Assembly: GCA_964629965.1 (NCBI GenBank)
Contig: CAZVRZ010000060.1
Span: 1 to 31,861 of the forward strand
DNA length: 31,861 bases
Direction of reading: 5' to 3'
Source: CAZVRZ01 sp964629965
GTDB taxonomy: Bacteria > Chloroflexota > Anaerolineae > Anaerolineales > UBA4823
Every line of letters starts with the position of its first letter. Positions within the stretch are counted from its first letter, which is position 1. This document shows positions 24,062-31,861 of the stretch, piece after piece. The notes beneath the pieces are model-generated. The model had not been told where the DNA came from. It saw nothing but the letters and a program-made list of their open reading frames with translations, and ran no database searches. A program made the position numbers and the translations under genes.

Positions 24062-27000
24062 CTACTCTGCCGGCAAAGCGTAATAGCGCAGGGTCGCTTC
24101 GCCGGCCTCGGCCACCCACAGGCCGGCTGCCTCCTGAACCGCCAGGCCGTAAGGCGACAGCGGCGTTTCGCCGCCGCACAGGTCCCAGGTGTGCAGGCTA
24201 AGGCCAGTGGACTGGAATTCCATCACCAGGCAGGCCTGCGGATCACTGATCCAGATGTGCTGCCGGTTGTCCACAGAGATGTAGGGCTTGTTCTCCGGCG
24301 CCTGGCCAGACCAGGCGCGCACCTGCCAGGCCATGAGCGGCGCAAAACCCTGTCCGGAGGGGTTGATGCCGTACACCTGGACGCGCCGGTTCCCGGTATC
24401 GGCCACGTACACCCGCCCGGCCGCGTCGATGGCAATCCCGACCGGCTCATCCAACGGGAGTGAGGCGGAACCGGAACGGCCGAACTGGGTGAGGTAATTC
24501 CCCTGAGCATCGAACACCACAATGCGGTCATTGCCTGTGTCGGCCACGTACATCCGGCCTTGGGCGTCCACGGCCAGGTCGCGCGGGGCATTGAAGGCCT
24601 CTGGGGCCTCGCCCGTGCCAAAATATCCCCAGGCGGTCACGAACTTACCATCGGCGGTGAATTTCTGGATGCGGTGGTTCCAGGTGTCGGCGACATACAG
24701 GCTGCCGTCCAGGCCCAGCGCCAGCCCCCAAGGCTCGTTGAACGCGCCGCCCAGGGCGTCGCCGGCGGCAATATCGGCGAAAAAGCCCCAGGTCTTCAGC
24801 ACCTGGCCCGAGGCATCCAGGTGCCAGATGCGGTGCCCGCCGGCATCCGCCAGGTACAGGCTGCCGTCCGGCGCCAAGACCAGGTCGCGCAATTGAACGA
24901 ACTGCTGCTCGCCGCTGGAAGTGCGGAATACCTGGCTAACCGGCAGAGGCGTGATCGGTGCGCCGCCGGCGAGTGTAGAGACCGCCAGCGAACGGGCCGA
25001 GATGCCCAGTTCGCCCGCCTGTGCCAGGATGTCTTTGCGAATGTAGACCCACATCTTTTTCGCAGGCGACCAGTTTTCGGGGGTGAAAGAGCGGCTGTCC
25101 TTCAACCCGGCGTACTCGCCGAAGTCACGGTTGAGCCAGACCTGCCAGACTGCATGGCGCACGGCCGGGTCGGTGAAGAAGGGGCGCAGGCGCCGCCAGC
25201 TATAACGGCAGTATTCGGGGATCGTCATGGGGGGCACATCCTGGCCCAGATCGCGGCGACGGTCGGTGTCGATGAAATCCCATTTCAGGTTCCAGTAATC
25301 CATGTTCGGCCACCACATGCGGGTGGCCTGGTAAACAACGTACTCGTCGCCAAGGTATTCGTCCACCCGGGCATGCGTCTCTTCGCCGGCGAATACCAGC
25401 GGCGCGTCGCGCAGGCTGCGGGTGGGCTGATTGGAAAAATCGACCTGGTTGGGATAATGGCGCAGGTACCACCAGTAGGGATAGCGCGCCTCGTTGTCGT
25501 AAGCGATTGCCAGCCCGGTTCCCTGCCCGGTACGGATGCCGATCTGCTCGATATCAGCCAGCAAGCGCTTGGGATCCGGCGCGGCGTGGGCATAGACCAG
25601 GTATTCGAAGGGATAATCATAGAGGCGGTAGGCGGCGCGAAAAGCAGAGCGCGCCGTCAAAACTGCCAGGAAACCCAGGCCCAGCAGGATGGCTGAGCGC
25701 AGGGCAAAGCCCAGGCTGCCCGATGGGGAGCGCGGCAGGCGCAGCGTTTCCAGCAGCCAGCCCAACAGCCAGCCGCTCGCCAGGATCATGGGCAGGGTGA
25801 TATTCACCACCAGCCAGGGCATTTTCTCGCCTGCCACGGTGAAGGCCGCCAGGTTCATGGCCGCCCAATACAGCAGCAGAGGCAGGGTGGGAACGGGGTT
25901 GCCGGACAAGCCAGGCGACAACCACAAGCGCCGGCGCGTGGCCAGTAGGCCGGCCAGCAAACAGCCCAGGGCAGGCAGAAACTCATATAAAGGAATCTGC
26001 AGGAAAATATAATAGAACCAGGGTTGGCCACCGCGGCTGACCGCCTGCTGCGACAGCCAGTAGCCCAGCGCGCCCATCACACCCACGCCAAAACCGGCAG
26101 GACGGGTGAAAACAGTTGTGTAGAACAAGACAAAGAGCCCGTAGAACAGCAGGGCGTGCCAATGCCATTCACCGGGATGCCACCACAAGCCCAGGCCGGC
26201 CGCCAGGAGCAGCAGCACCAGAAAGACGATCACGCCGCGCAGCAGTCCCTCTGGGCTGTAATCCAGCGGATCCAGGCCGGCCAGCTTGAGAGGCAGGGCA
26301 GCCAGCAGCGACAAGAGCAGGCTGGACAGGAGCCACAGCAGGTCGAACGAGCGTTCGGTGCGCAAGCCTGCCAGGCCCAGGCTGCGCACCAGCAAGACCA
26401 GCGCGGCAACAGCCATCGCCAGGGCAGCCACGGCCAGAGCGACCACGGCGGCAGCAGAGCCGGCGGAACGGGCTGCGCCGGGCTGAGCGGCCAGGCCCAA
26501 CACCCCCGCCGCACCCCCGCAAAGCAAGGCTAATTGCAGCAGGATGAGGAAGCCGCGGCGGAAATGCGGACGGGGCCACTCTCTCTCGGTCAGGCGATAC
26601 ACCAGGTACAATGCCAGGAAAAGCATCTGCAGGGCAACGTAGATGTACGAAGTGGCTTTATCCACAAAATGAAGGGCATTTGCCAAAGTGAAGAGAAAAA
26701 GCATCTTGCGCTCGCCGCTCTCGAGGTAGCGCAGGATGGCATACAGCGTCAGCAGGCCCCAAAAGATGATGAAGGCTTCGTTGCGTGCATAGCGCCCGTA
26801 AAAGAGCATGTATGGCGAGATGATCAGCAGCAGCCCGGCGGCCAGGGCGCCCAGCCGCCCCAGGTAGCGACGGTAGGCCAGCAGCACGAAGGCAACAGAC
26901 GCCACGCTGAAGCATGCCGCCGGCAGGCGCGAGGTGAAATCGTTGTCGCCCAACAAGAAATAGGATAGGGCGAGCAGGTGAAACTGCAGCGGGCCGTGCG

Positions 27001-27232
27001 TGACGGGGCTGTACTGGTAGCCGCCGCCCTGGGAAAATTCGTAGGCCAGGGCCACGTGGTTGATCTCATCGTGGCTCATGACGCGCGCCCCCAGGTCGTA
27101 AAAACGGGTCAGCGCCGCCAGGGCGATCAGCAGGATGATCAGCGCAGTTTCCACGGAACCCGGTAAAGGCCAGTCCAAGAAAGACGGCCACCCGGGCAAG
27201 CGGGAAGAATGGGGGGTGATATTTTCGGTCAT
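24062..27232 (-). CDS. Agl23-type GT-C glycosyltransferase fused to NHL propeller
   Basis: 1056 residues from ATG 27232. Residues about 28-560 are a polytopic membrane domain of the glycosyltransferase 39 / TIGR03663 (flippase activity-associated Agl23) type. The first outside loop carries SHDEINH near residue 53, the acidic pair expected in GT-C enzymes, then YSPVTHGPLQFHLLALSYF. GT-C enzymes use lipid-phosphate sugars on the outer membrane face. A soluble region (about 560-760) has DYPFEYLVYAHAAPD. Residues about 765-1056 contain about six NHL repeats (GLALGLDGSLYVADTWNHRI, DLAVDAQGRMYVADTGNDRI), a propeller likely outside the cell. The combination suggests glycosylation of a bound protein or polymer. 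No ribosome binding site precedes the ATG; a TATACT lies 17 bases upstream, so the leader must be very short. Confidence 0.87.
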   Translation of the reverse strand: MTENITPHSSRLPGWPSFLDWPLPGSVETALIILLIALAALTRFYDLGARVMSHDEINHVALAYEFSQGGGYQYSPVTHGPLQFHLLALSYFLLGDNDFTSRLPAACFSVASVAFVLLAYRRYLGRLGALAAGLLLIISPYMLFYGRYARNEAFIIFWGLLTLYAILRYLESGERKMLFLFTLANALHFVDKATSYIYVALQMLFLALYLVYRLTEREWPRPHFRRGFLILLQLALLCGGAAGVLGLAAQPGAARSAGSAAAVVALAVAALAMAVAALVLLVRSLGLAGLRTERSFDLLWLLSSLLLSLLAALPLKLAGLDPLDYSPEGLLRGVIVFLVLLLLAAGLGLWWHPGEWHWHALLFYGLFVLFYTTVFTRPAGFGVGVMGALGYWLSQQAVSRGGQPWFYYIFLQIPLYEFLPALGCLLAGLLATRRRLWLSPGLSGNPVPTLPLLLYWAAMNLAAFTVAGEKMPWLVVNITLPMILASGWLLGWLLETLRLPRSPSGSLGFALRSAILLGLGFLAVLTARSAFRAAYRLYDYPFEYLVYAHAAPDPKRLLADIEQIGIRTGQGTGLAIAYDNEARYPYWWYLRHYPNQVDFSNQPTRSLRDAPLVFAGEETHARVDEYLGDEYVVYQATRMWWPNMDYWNLKWDFIDTDRRRDLGQDVPPMTIPEYCRYSWRRLRPFFTDPAVRHAVWQVWLNRDFGEYAGLKDSRSFTPENWSPAKKMWVYIRKDILAQAGELGISARSLAVSTLAGGAPITPLPVSQVFRTSSGEQQFVQLRDLVLAPDGSLYLADAGGHRIWHLDASGQVLKTWGFFADIAAGDALGGAFNEPWGLALGLDGSLYVADTWNHRIQKFTADGKFVTAWGYFGTGEAPEAFNAPRDLAVDAQGRMYVADTGNDRIVVFDAQGNYLTQFGRSGSASLPLDEPVGIAIDAAGRVYVADTGNRRVQVYGINPSGQGFAPLMAWQVRAWSGQAPENKPYISVDNRQHIWISDPQACLVMEFQSTGLSLHTWDLCGGETPLSPYGLAVQEAAGLWVAEAGEATLRYYALPAE

Positions 27233-27249
27233 AGGCGTTATGCGGGCAT

Positions 27250-27255
27250 AGTATA
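27250..27255 (-). promoter_or_regulatory. Putative -10 box of the glycosyltransferase gene
   Basis: TATACT on the minus strand, 17 bases before ATG 27232, in the 78-bp gap between divergent genes. Transcription would begin about 10 bases before the ATG. The -35 region is not convincing. Confidence 0.35.
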
Positions 27256-27297
27256 GCGCCTTTTGAAAGGTTTTGCCAGTTCAAGCCTGGGCAGTGA

Positions 27298-27303
27298 TAT
27301 AAT
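27298..27303 (+). promoter_or_regulatory. Putative -10 box with leaderless start of the adenosyltransferase gene
   Basis: TATAAT followed by 7 bases and the ATG at 27311, with no Shine-Dalgarno sequence between. TTGCCA at 27273-27278 could be a -35 with a long 19-base spacer. The geometry is the same as at the L,D-transpeptidase gene. Confidence 0.45.
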
Positions 27304-27310
27304 CGCCGCT

Positions 27311-27862
27311 ATGGCAAAGATGTATACCGCGGCGGGAGATGATGGTTACACCGGGCTGTTGGGGGAAGGTCGGACACCCAAATACGCCCCAAGGATCGAA
27401 GCTGTCGGCAGCGTGGACGAGGCCACAGCCGCACTGGGAATGGCGCGGGCGGCCTGTCGTTCGGAAGGCTGCCAGGAGCTGCTGCTGGCGATCCAGCGCG
27501 ACCTGTACCACCTGATGGCCGAGCTGGCAGCCACGCCCGAGAACGCCGCCCGCTTCCGCCAGGTGGATGCCGGCCGCGTCGCCTGGCTGGAAGAGCAAAC
27601 CGACGCCCTGGCAAAGCGGATCGCCGCGCCGGACGAGTTCATCGTTCCCGGCGACAGCCCGGCGGGGGCGGTGCTGGACCTGAGCCGCACGATCGTGCGG
27701 CGAGCCGAGCGGCGGGTGGCCTATTTACTGCACCAGAACGAGATCGAAAACCCTGAGCTGCTGCGTTACCTGAACCGGCTGTCTTCGCTGTGCTTCGCGC
27801 TGGAACTGCTCGAAAACCAGGCCAGCGGCAGACCATCCCCGACCCTGGCGAGAGATGAATGA
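27311..27862 (+). CDS. pduO: PduO-type cob(I)yrinic acid a,c-diamide adenosyltransferase
   Basis: 183 residues from ATG 27311; codons upstream of it would overlap the promoter. It transfers the adenosyl group of ATP to Co(I) corrinoid to make adenosylcobalamin, in the cytoplasm. Family motifs are present: MYTAAGDDGYTGLL at the N-terminus (ATP-binding loop), RIEAVGSVDEATAALG near residue 30, and FIVPGDSPAGAVLDLSRTIVRRAERR near 115-140, holding the conserved Arg residues of the ATP site. The length is normal for PduO-type enzymes. The stop overlaps the start of the DUF554 gene (ATGA), so the two are translationally coupled. No other cobalamin genes or B12-dependent enzymes are in the window. 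Confidence 0.93.
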   Translation: MAKMYTAAGDDGYTGLLGEGRTPKYAPRIEAVGSVDEATAALGMARAACRSEGCQELLLAIQRDLYHLMAELAATPENAARFRQVDAGRVAWLEEQTDALAKRIAAPDEFIVPGDSPAGAVLDLSRTIVRRAERRVAYLLHQNEIENPELLRYLNRLSSLCFALELLENQASGRPSPTLARDE

Positions 27863-28602
27863 TCGGAACCATCCTGAATATCGTTACCGTACTGATCGGC
27901 GGAACGCTGGGCATGCTCTTCGGGGCGCGCCTGCCCGAACGCATCCGGCAGACCGTGGTGGCCGGGTTGGGCTTGTTCACGGCTTGTTACGGCATCCAAA
28001 TGTTCACTAAGACGGATAACGCCATCATCGTGCTGGGCAGCCTGCTGGTGGGCGGCGTGTTGGGAGAATGGTGGCGCATCGAAGACGGGCTGCGCGGGCT
28101 GGGAGCCTTCATCGAAGCGCGTCTGGGCCAGAAACAGAAAGAAGGCGCAGTCGGCGACCCGGCCCAGGCAGGCGGGCAGGCAGCAGCGCGCGAGCGGTTC
28201 ATCCGTGGTTTTCTGACCGCCTCGCTGGTGTTCTGCGTGGGGCCGATGACGATCCTGGGTTCGGTGCAGGATGGCCTGAGCGGCGATTACAGCCTGCTGG
28301 CGATCAAGGCAGTGCTGGATGGGTTCGCGGCGCTGGCCTTTGCTTCTTACCTGGGCGTGGGCGTGCTCTTTTCGGCCCTGGTGATCCTGATCTACCAGGG
28401 CGGCTTGAGCCTGCTGGCTGCCCAGGTGCAGACCTTCGTCTCCGAGCCGATGATGAACGAGATGACCGCGGTGGGGGGCGTCTTGCTGGTGGGGATTGCC
28501 ATTAGCAGCCTGCTCGAGATCAAACCAATCCGGGTGGGCAACTTCTTACCAGCGCTGGTGATCGCCCCCCTGATCGTTGCCATCCTGAAGTTATTGGCTT
28601 GA
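27859..28602 (+). CDS. DUF554 family membrane protein (YdfK-like)
   Basis: 247 residues; ATG 27859 overlaps the preceding stop by 4 bases. Seven or so membrane helices, with the DUF554 hallmarks MIGTILNIVTVLIGGTLGMLFG at the N-terminus (here read in two parts: GTILNIVTVLIGG and LGMLFG), LGSLLVGGVLGEWWRIEDGL near residue 60, FCVGPMTILGSVQDGL near 130, and LLEIKPIRVGNFLPALVIAP at the end. A hydrophilic loop at about 90-115 (GQKQKEGAVGDPAQ) separates the halves. The function is unproven; a transport role is likely from the topology. Coupling to the adenosyltransferase could point to a link with corrinoids, but DUF554 genes occur in many contexts. Confidence 0.88.
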   Translation: MIGTILNIVTVLIGGTLGMLFGARLPERIRQTVVAGLGLFTACYGIQMFTKTDNAIIVLGSLLVGGVLGEWWRIEDGLRGLGAFIEARLGQKQKEGAVGDPAQAGGQAAARERFIRGFLTASLVFCVGPMTILGSVQDGLSGDYSLLAIKAVLDGFAALAFASYLGVGVLFSALVILIYQGGLSLLAAQVQTFVSEPMMNEMTAVGGVLLVGIAISSLLEIKPIRVGNFLPALVIAPLIVAILKLLA

Positions 28603-28639
28603 CAGAGAAGGCGGGCTGTGTGACGGCGGACAAGGTTAG

Positions 28640-31369
28640 ATGAAACTTAAAGAAAAGCTCTCACGGCCTCGAAAACGGAAAGGAATATCCACCAAGCTCG
28701 CTGTAGCCTTTGGTGTGCTGCTGGCGCTGATCCTGGTAGTGACGATCAGCAGTTTTGGGCTGCTCAACGCCGTGCGGCGCAAGACCGAGACCGCCATCAT
28801 CACCAGCACGCAGATGCAGCGCCTGATCCTGGGGCTGGACGCCGGGCTGGAGAAAGCCCGCCGCCTGCAGCGCGATTTTTTCTTACGCTACCCGCAGGTG
28901 GGATACTCGCAAGCGCGTGATATCTATGCGCAAGATGCGTTGGCCCAGCTTGCCCAAACCGAAGATCTCAGCCTGGAACTGAAGGGGTTGATCGAAACAT
29001 CCAATATCCAAAACACTCTACCCCCCAATGACATCGATTTCAACCTTTATCTTTCCATATCAGAACGCTACGAACAAACTTTCATGGAATCGATCGCCCT
29101 GGTGATCGAGCTGGTCGGCGAGCCGGACGGCTGGCAGATGCAGTTGGATAACACCTCGCGGGCTTTGCTCAACAGCCTGGAAAAGACCGGCAGCCCACTG
29201 TGGATCGAGCAGTACCTGGAAATCCAGCTTCACGAGAACGAATACCTGGCAACCCGCCAGCGGGGCGCCATGCAAGCCGCCTTCGATGCGATCGTCTTGC
29301 TGAACCAATCCATCGAGCAATCCGACTGGCTGGAAGCGGAGGGAAAAACAACCGCCCTGGCCGCGCTGGAAGCATACCGGGCGGCGGCGCTGCACGTGGT
29401 GGAACTGGACGATGCCATTCGAGGCAAATTCGGTGAATTCGATGCCCAGGCCGCCTCTCTCGACCCGATCTCCAAAGAATTGATCGAGCTTTCCAATGCG
29501 TCGATCCTGAGCGCCCAGCAAGATATCGAGCGGACCAACCGCCTGGCGACGGTCGCCCTGCTGCTGACTTCGGTGCTGGGCCTAGCTTCGGCGGGCGCGA
29601 TCGCGGCTTTCCTGAGTAATAACATCACCCGCAATATCGACCGCCTGGCGACGGCTGCCTCGGAACTGGAGGCCGGCCACCTGTATATCTCTGCCCAGGT
29701 GAACAGCGAAGACGAGTTGGGAGACCTGGCGCACTCCTTCAACCGCATGGCTGCCCAACTGCGCACCTCGTTCGAGTCGCTGCAAGCCAACGAAGAACGC
29801 TACCGCACCCTGTTCGAAGACTCGCCTATTTCTTTGTGGGACGAGGACTTTTCAGCGGTCAAGGCGCATTTGGATGGGATCAGCCAGGAGGCAGGTTTCG
29901 ACTGGAGAGCGTATTTCAAAGAGAACCCCGGGCTGGCGCGCCAACTGGCCGAGATGGTGAAGATCACAGCCGTCAACCGGGCAACCTGCGAGATGTTCCA
30001 TTGCCAGCGCGACCAACTGGACAACCTGAATAACATTTATCTGCCGGCAAGCTACGAGGTCTTCTGCGAACAGCTCATCGTGCTGGCGAAAGGTAAAACG
30101 GAGTTCGAAGCCGAAATGAATTACCGCACCTGCCAGGGAAGCGAGATCATCGTCAGCCGGAAGCTGAACCTGGTCGCCGGGCATGAAGAAACATGGGATA
30201 AGGTGCTGGTATCGCTCACCGATATCACCCAACGTATGCGCACCGAGAAGGCGCTGCGAGAAAATGAGCAGCGCTACCGCGCCCTGTTCGAATACAGCAA
30301 CGATGCGGTGATCATCGGCGACCTGGACGGTAATATATTGCTGGCGAACCAGCGCACAGCTGAGTTGACCGGTTACACGGTCGAAGAGCTGACCAATATG
30401 CGCGCCCAGGAAATCATTGTGACCCCTGCCGAGCTCAGGGCAGATATCGAAAGATGGCAATCCGAGCATGGCGAAAGCAGCACCACCCCGCTGTTCGAGT
30501 GTAATTTGCGCTGTAAGGACGGCAGCGAAATCCTTGTTGAGATCAGCACCGTGCTGGTCAACGACACTTCCGGCCAGCCGCAGCACTTTCAGAGCATCGC
30601 CCGGGATATTCGCGAGCGCAAGCGGGTAGATCTGGAAATCCGGCGGCTGAATGCCGAATTGGAGCAGCGCGTGATCGAACGCACCGCCCAATTAGAAAGC
30701 ACCAACAAGGAGTTGGAAGCCTTCAGCTACTCTGTCTCGCACGATCTGCGCGCCCCGCTGCGTTCGATCGATGGATTTTCGCGCATCATCCAGGAAGACT
30801 ATGCACCCGAGCTGCCCGAAGAAGCACACCAACTGTTTGGCCGGGTACGCAAAAGCGCCCAATACATGGGCCACCTGATCGATGAGCTGCTCAAGTTTTC
30901 GCGCCTCAGCCGCCAGCAGCTCAATAAACAGCCGATCGAAATGAAGGTAATGGTAGATCAAGCGCTGCAAGCGCTCACCAGCGAGCGCGCAGAGCGGCAC
31001 GTGGAGATCACGATGGGCGATCTGCCCGCCTGCCAGGGCGATCCAACCTTGCTGTTGCAAGTATGGATCAACCTGCTGTCCAATGCCTTCAAATTCACCC
31101 GGACACGCACCGTGGCCGAGATCGAGATCGGCAGCCTGGTGGACGAGCAGGGCAAGTGGGTTTATTATGTCAAAGATAACGGCATTGGCTTTGATATGGA
31201 ACACGTTTACAAGCTTTTTGGCGTGTTCCAACGCCTGCACAGCGAAGCCGAATTCGAGGGCACCGGCGTGGGCCTGGCGCTGGTGCAGCGCATCATCGTG
31301 CGGCATGGAGGCCGCATCTGGGCAAAAGCAGCCCGCGATGCGGGCTGCACGATTTACTTCACGCTGTAA
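28640..31369 (+). CDS. Membrane histidine kinase, HAMP-PAS-PAS-HisKA-HATPase
   Basis: 909 residues; ATG 28640 with AAGG 8 bases upstream. Membrane helix 1 (about 18-42), an outside helical sensor region (about 43-298) and membrane helix 2 (about 299-325) lead to a HAMP domain (about 326-378; EDELGDLAHSFNRMAAQL). Two PAS domains follow (about 386-530 and 545-665; NEERYRTLFEDS, NEQRYRALFEYSNDAVIIGD), then a coiled coil, HisKA with H701 in SVSHDLRAPLRS, and HATPase with the N-box NLLSNAFKFT, G1 DNGIGFD and G2 GTGVGLALV. The kinase part is of the phytochrome-like HPK subgroup. No response regulator is adjacent within the window. It is 37 bp downstream of DUF554 and convergent with the thiol oxidoreductase gene, 7 bp away. 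Confidence 0.93.
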   Translation: MKLKEKLSRPRKRKGISTKLAVAFGVLLALILVVTISSFGLLNAVRRKTETAIITSTQMQRLILGLDAGLEKARRLQRDFFLRYPQVGYSQARDIYAQDALAQLAQTEDLSLELKGLIETSNIQNTLPPNDIDFNLYLSISERYEQTFMESIALVIELVGEPDGWQMQLDNTSRALLNSLEKTGSPLWIEQYLEIQLHENEYLATRQRGAMQAAFDAIVLLNQSIEQSDWLEAEGKTTALAALEAYRAAALHVVELDDAIRGKFGEFDAQAASLDPISKELIELSNASILSAQQDIERTNRLATVALLLTSVLGLASAGAIAAFLSNNITRNIDRLATAASELEAGHLYISAQVNSEDELGDLAHSFNRMAAQLRTSFESLQANEERYRTLFEDSPISLWDEDFSAVKAHLDGISQEAGFDWRAYFKENPGLARQLAEMVKITAVNRATCEMFHCQRDQLDNLNNIYLPASYEVFCEQLIVLAKGKTEFEAEMNYRTCQGSEIIVSRKLNLVAGHEETWDKVLVSLTDITQRMRTEKALRENEQRYRALFEYSNDAVIIGDLDGNILLANQRTAELTGYTVEELTNMRAQEIIVTPAELRADIERWQSEHGESSTTPLFECNLRCKDGSEILVEISTVLVNDTSGQPQHFQSIARDIRERKRVDLEIRRLNAELEQRVIERTAQLESTNKELEAFSYSVSHDLRAPLRSIDGFSRIIQEDYAPELPEEAHQLFGRVRKSAQYMGHLIDELLKFSRLSRQQLNKQPIEMKVMVDQALQALTSERAERHVEITMGDLPACQGDPTLLLQVWINLLSNAFKFTRTRTVAEIEIGSLVDEQGKWVYYVKDNGIGFDMEHVYKLFGVFQRLHSEAEFEGTGVGLALVQRIIVRHGGRIWAKAARDAGCTIYFTL
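31328..31348 (-). terminator. Rho-independent-like terminator inside the kinase coding sequence
   Basis: GCAGCCCGC and its perfect complement enclose a 3-base loop. Read on the minus strand the stem is followed by TTTT, as in an intrinsic terminator, 28 bases after the stop of the minus-strand thiol oxidoreductase gene. It lies within the last codons of the histidine kinase gene. Confidence 0.55.
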
Positions 31370-31376
31370 GAGCAGC

Positions 31377-31861
31377 TCAATTGCCTGCCAGGGCGGCGTC
31401 CACAGCAGCCTTGATGTCTTCGTAGGACGGTACATAACCCGGGCGAACGACCACACCGTTGATGAAAACGGTCGGCGTGCCGGATACCTCCAGCGACTCC
31501 CCAAGACTGATATCCTTATCGATCTCGGCTGCATACCGCCTCTCTTGGTAGCAGGCCCTGAAATCGCCCATGTCGAGGTTTAAGGCATCCGCAAAGGAAA
31601 TGAGGCGCGCATCCGTCAGCCCGCCCTCGTTCTCACCACCATAATTGGCAAAGATGATGTCATGATAATCCCAAAAGCGGTTCTGCTCGGCGGCGCACAT
31701 GGCGGCGTGGGCGGCCTGGTCGGATTCCTTCAAATCCGACCAATTATCCATGAATGGATAATTGTGAAAGACGTAATAGACCTGGCCGGAAGCTACCAGT
31801 TCATTCATCACCTGCGTTTCAATGTACTCGGTGAAGGTTTTACAGGCCGAGCATTGGAAAT
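31377..31861 (-). CDS. DsbA-like thiol oxidoreductase, 5' end outside window
   Basis: The frame is open to the window edge, so the N-terminus is missing; at least 160 residues are present. The first visible residues include C-S-A-C (about 31842-31853), the CxxC redox site, followed by a DsbA/thioredoxin_4 helical insert (VYYVFHNYPF, AAMCAAEQNRFWDYHDIIF). The family-typical cis-proline segment VSGTPTVFINGVVV follows near the C-terminus. Such proteins, usually exported or lipid-anchored, oxidise or isomerise disulfides in secreted proteins, which fits the many secreted proteins here. A GTG at 31811 would start a shorter frame but would lose the CxxC site. Confidence 0.88.
   Translation of the reverse strand, partial: FQCSACKTFTEYIETQVMNELVASGQVYYVFHNYPFMDNWSDLKESDQAAHAAMCAAEQNRFWDYHDIIFANYGGENEGGLTDARLISFADALNLDMGDFRACYQERRYAAEIDKDISLGESLEVSGTPTVFINGVVVRPGYVPSYEDIKAAVDAALAGN

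Noticed and set aside
24560..25696. Long antisense open frame opposite the glycosyltransferase
   Set aside because: It is a by-product of high GC and codon bias on the opposite strand, with no domain and no ribosome binding site.
29851..29880. Third TTTTCAGC copy of the dispersed repeat
   Set aside because: Only eight bases match, inside the histidine kinase coding sequence; this is chance.

Overview
The window looks like a chromosomal segment of a Chloroflexota bacterium, probably Anaerolineae-like and possibly from a metagenome. The reasons are the very large secreted repeat proteins (FG-GAP, SBBP, DUF11, PA14) that end in a short Tyr-Leu-Pro motif followed by Ile/Leu and Arg, a TPR-CHAT protein beside a sigma factor and a cytoplasmic zinc anti-sigma-like protein, and the mostly high GC content. 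This assignment rests on gene content; no rRNA or other taxonomic marker is present.

Left part (1-11325). A partial secreted PA14 protein (minus) diverges from a sigma-70/ECF-like factor and a zinc-binding anti-sigma-like protein (both plus). A TPR-CHAT caspase-like protease (minus) runs towards them and overlaps the anti-sigma-like gene by 17 bp. Only 30 bp from the CHAT start, two plus-strand secreted-protein genes begin: a 291-residue protein, then a 1606-residue protein with about 13 FG-GAP repeats and a CLCA-like zinc metalloprotease domain. The small protein resembles the C-terminal module of the large one. The sigma / zinc protein / CHAT trio is the strongest candidate for an undescribed system: a protease-controlled sigma switch recalling the Craspase arrangement (TPR-CHAT, Csx30, RpoE) but with no CRISPR component in view.

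Middle (11446-18478). A serine beta-lactamase-fold hydrolase and a CPBP-family membrane protease are followed by a Tat-exported L,D-transpeptidase (minus). An AT-richer stretch from about 15.1 kb then carries a seven-bladed propeller protein, a fragment of an AlkZ-related gene and a nucleotidyltransferase. These three are separated by GTTRRRY-type ends, two of them inside a diverged 41-nt repeat, which suggests integron-like cassettes. A YhhN-family membrane protein follows.

Right part (18540-31861). There is a 1306-residue SBBP/DUF11/beta-helix surface protein; a HAMP-GAF-GAF protein with no output domain; a GT-C glycosyltransferase of the Agl23 type fused to an NHL propeller; a likely operon of PduO-type corrinoid adenosyltransferase, DUF554 membrane protein and a HAMP-PAS-PAS histidine kinase; and a partial DsbA-like thiol oxidoreductase running off the right edge. 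Much of the window concerns the cell envelope: secreted proteins, wall cross-linking, glycosylation, membrane proteolysis and envelope sensing.
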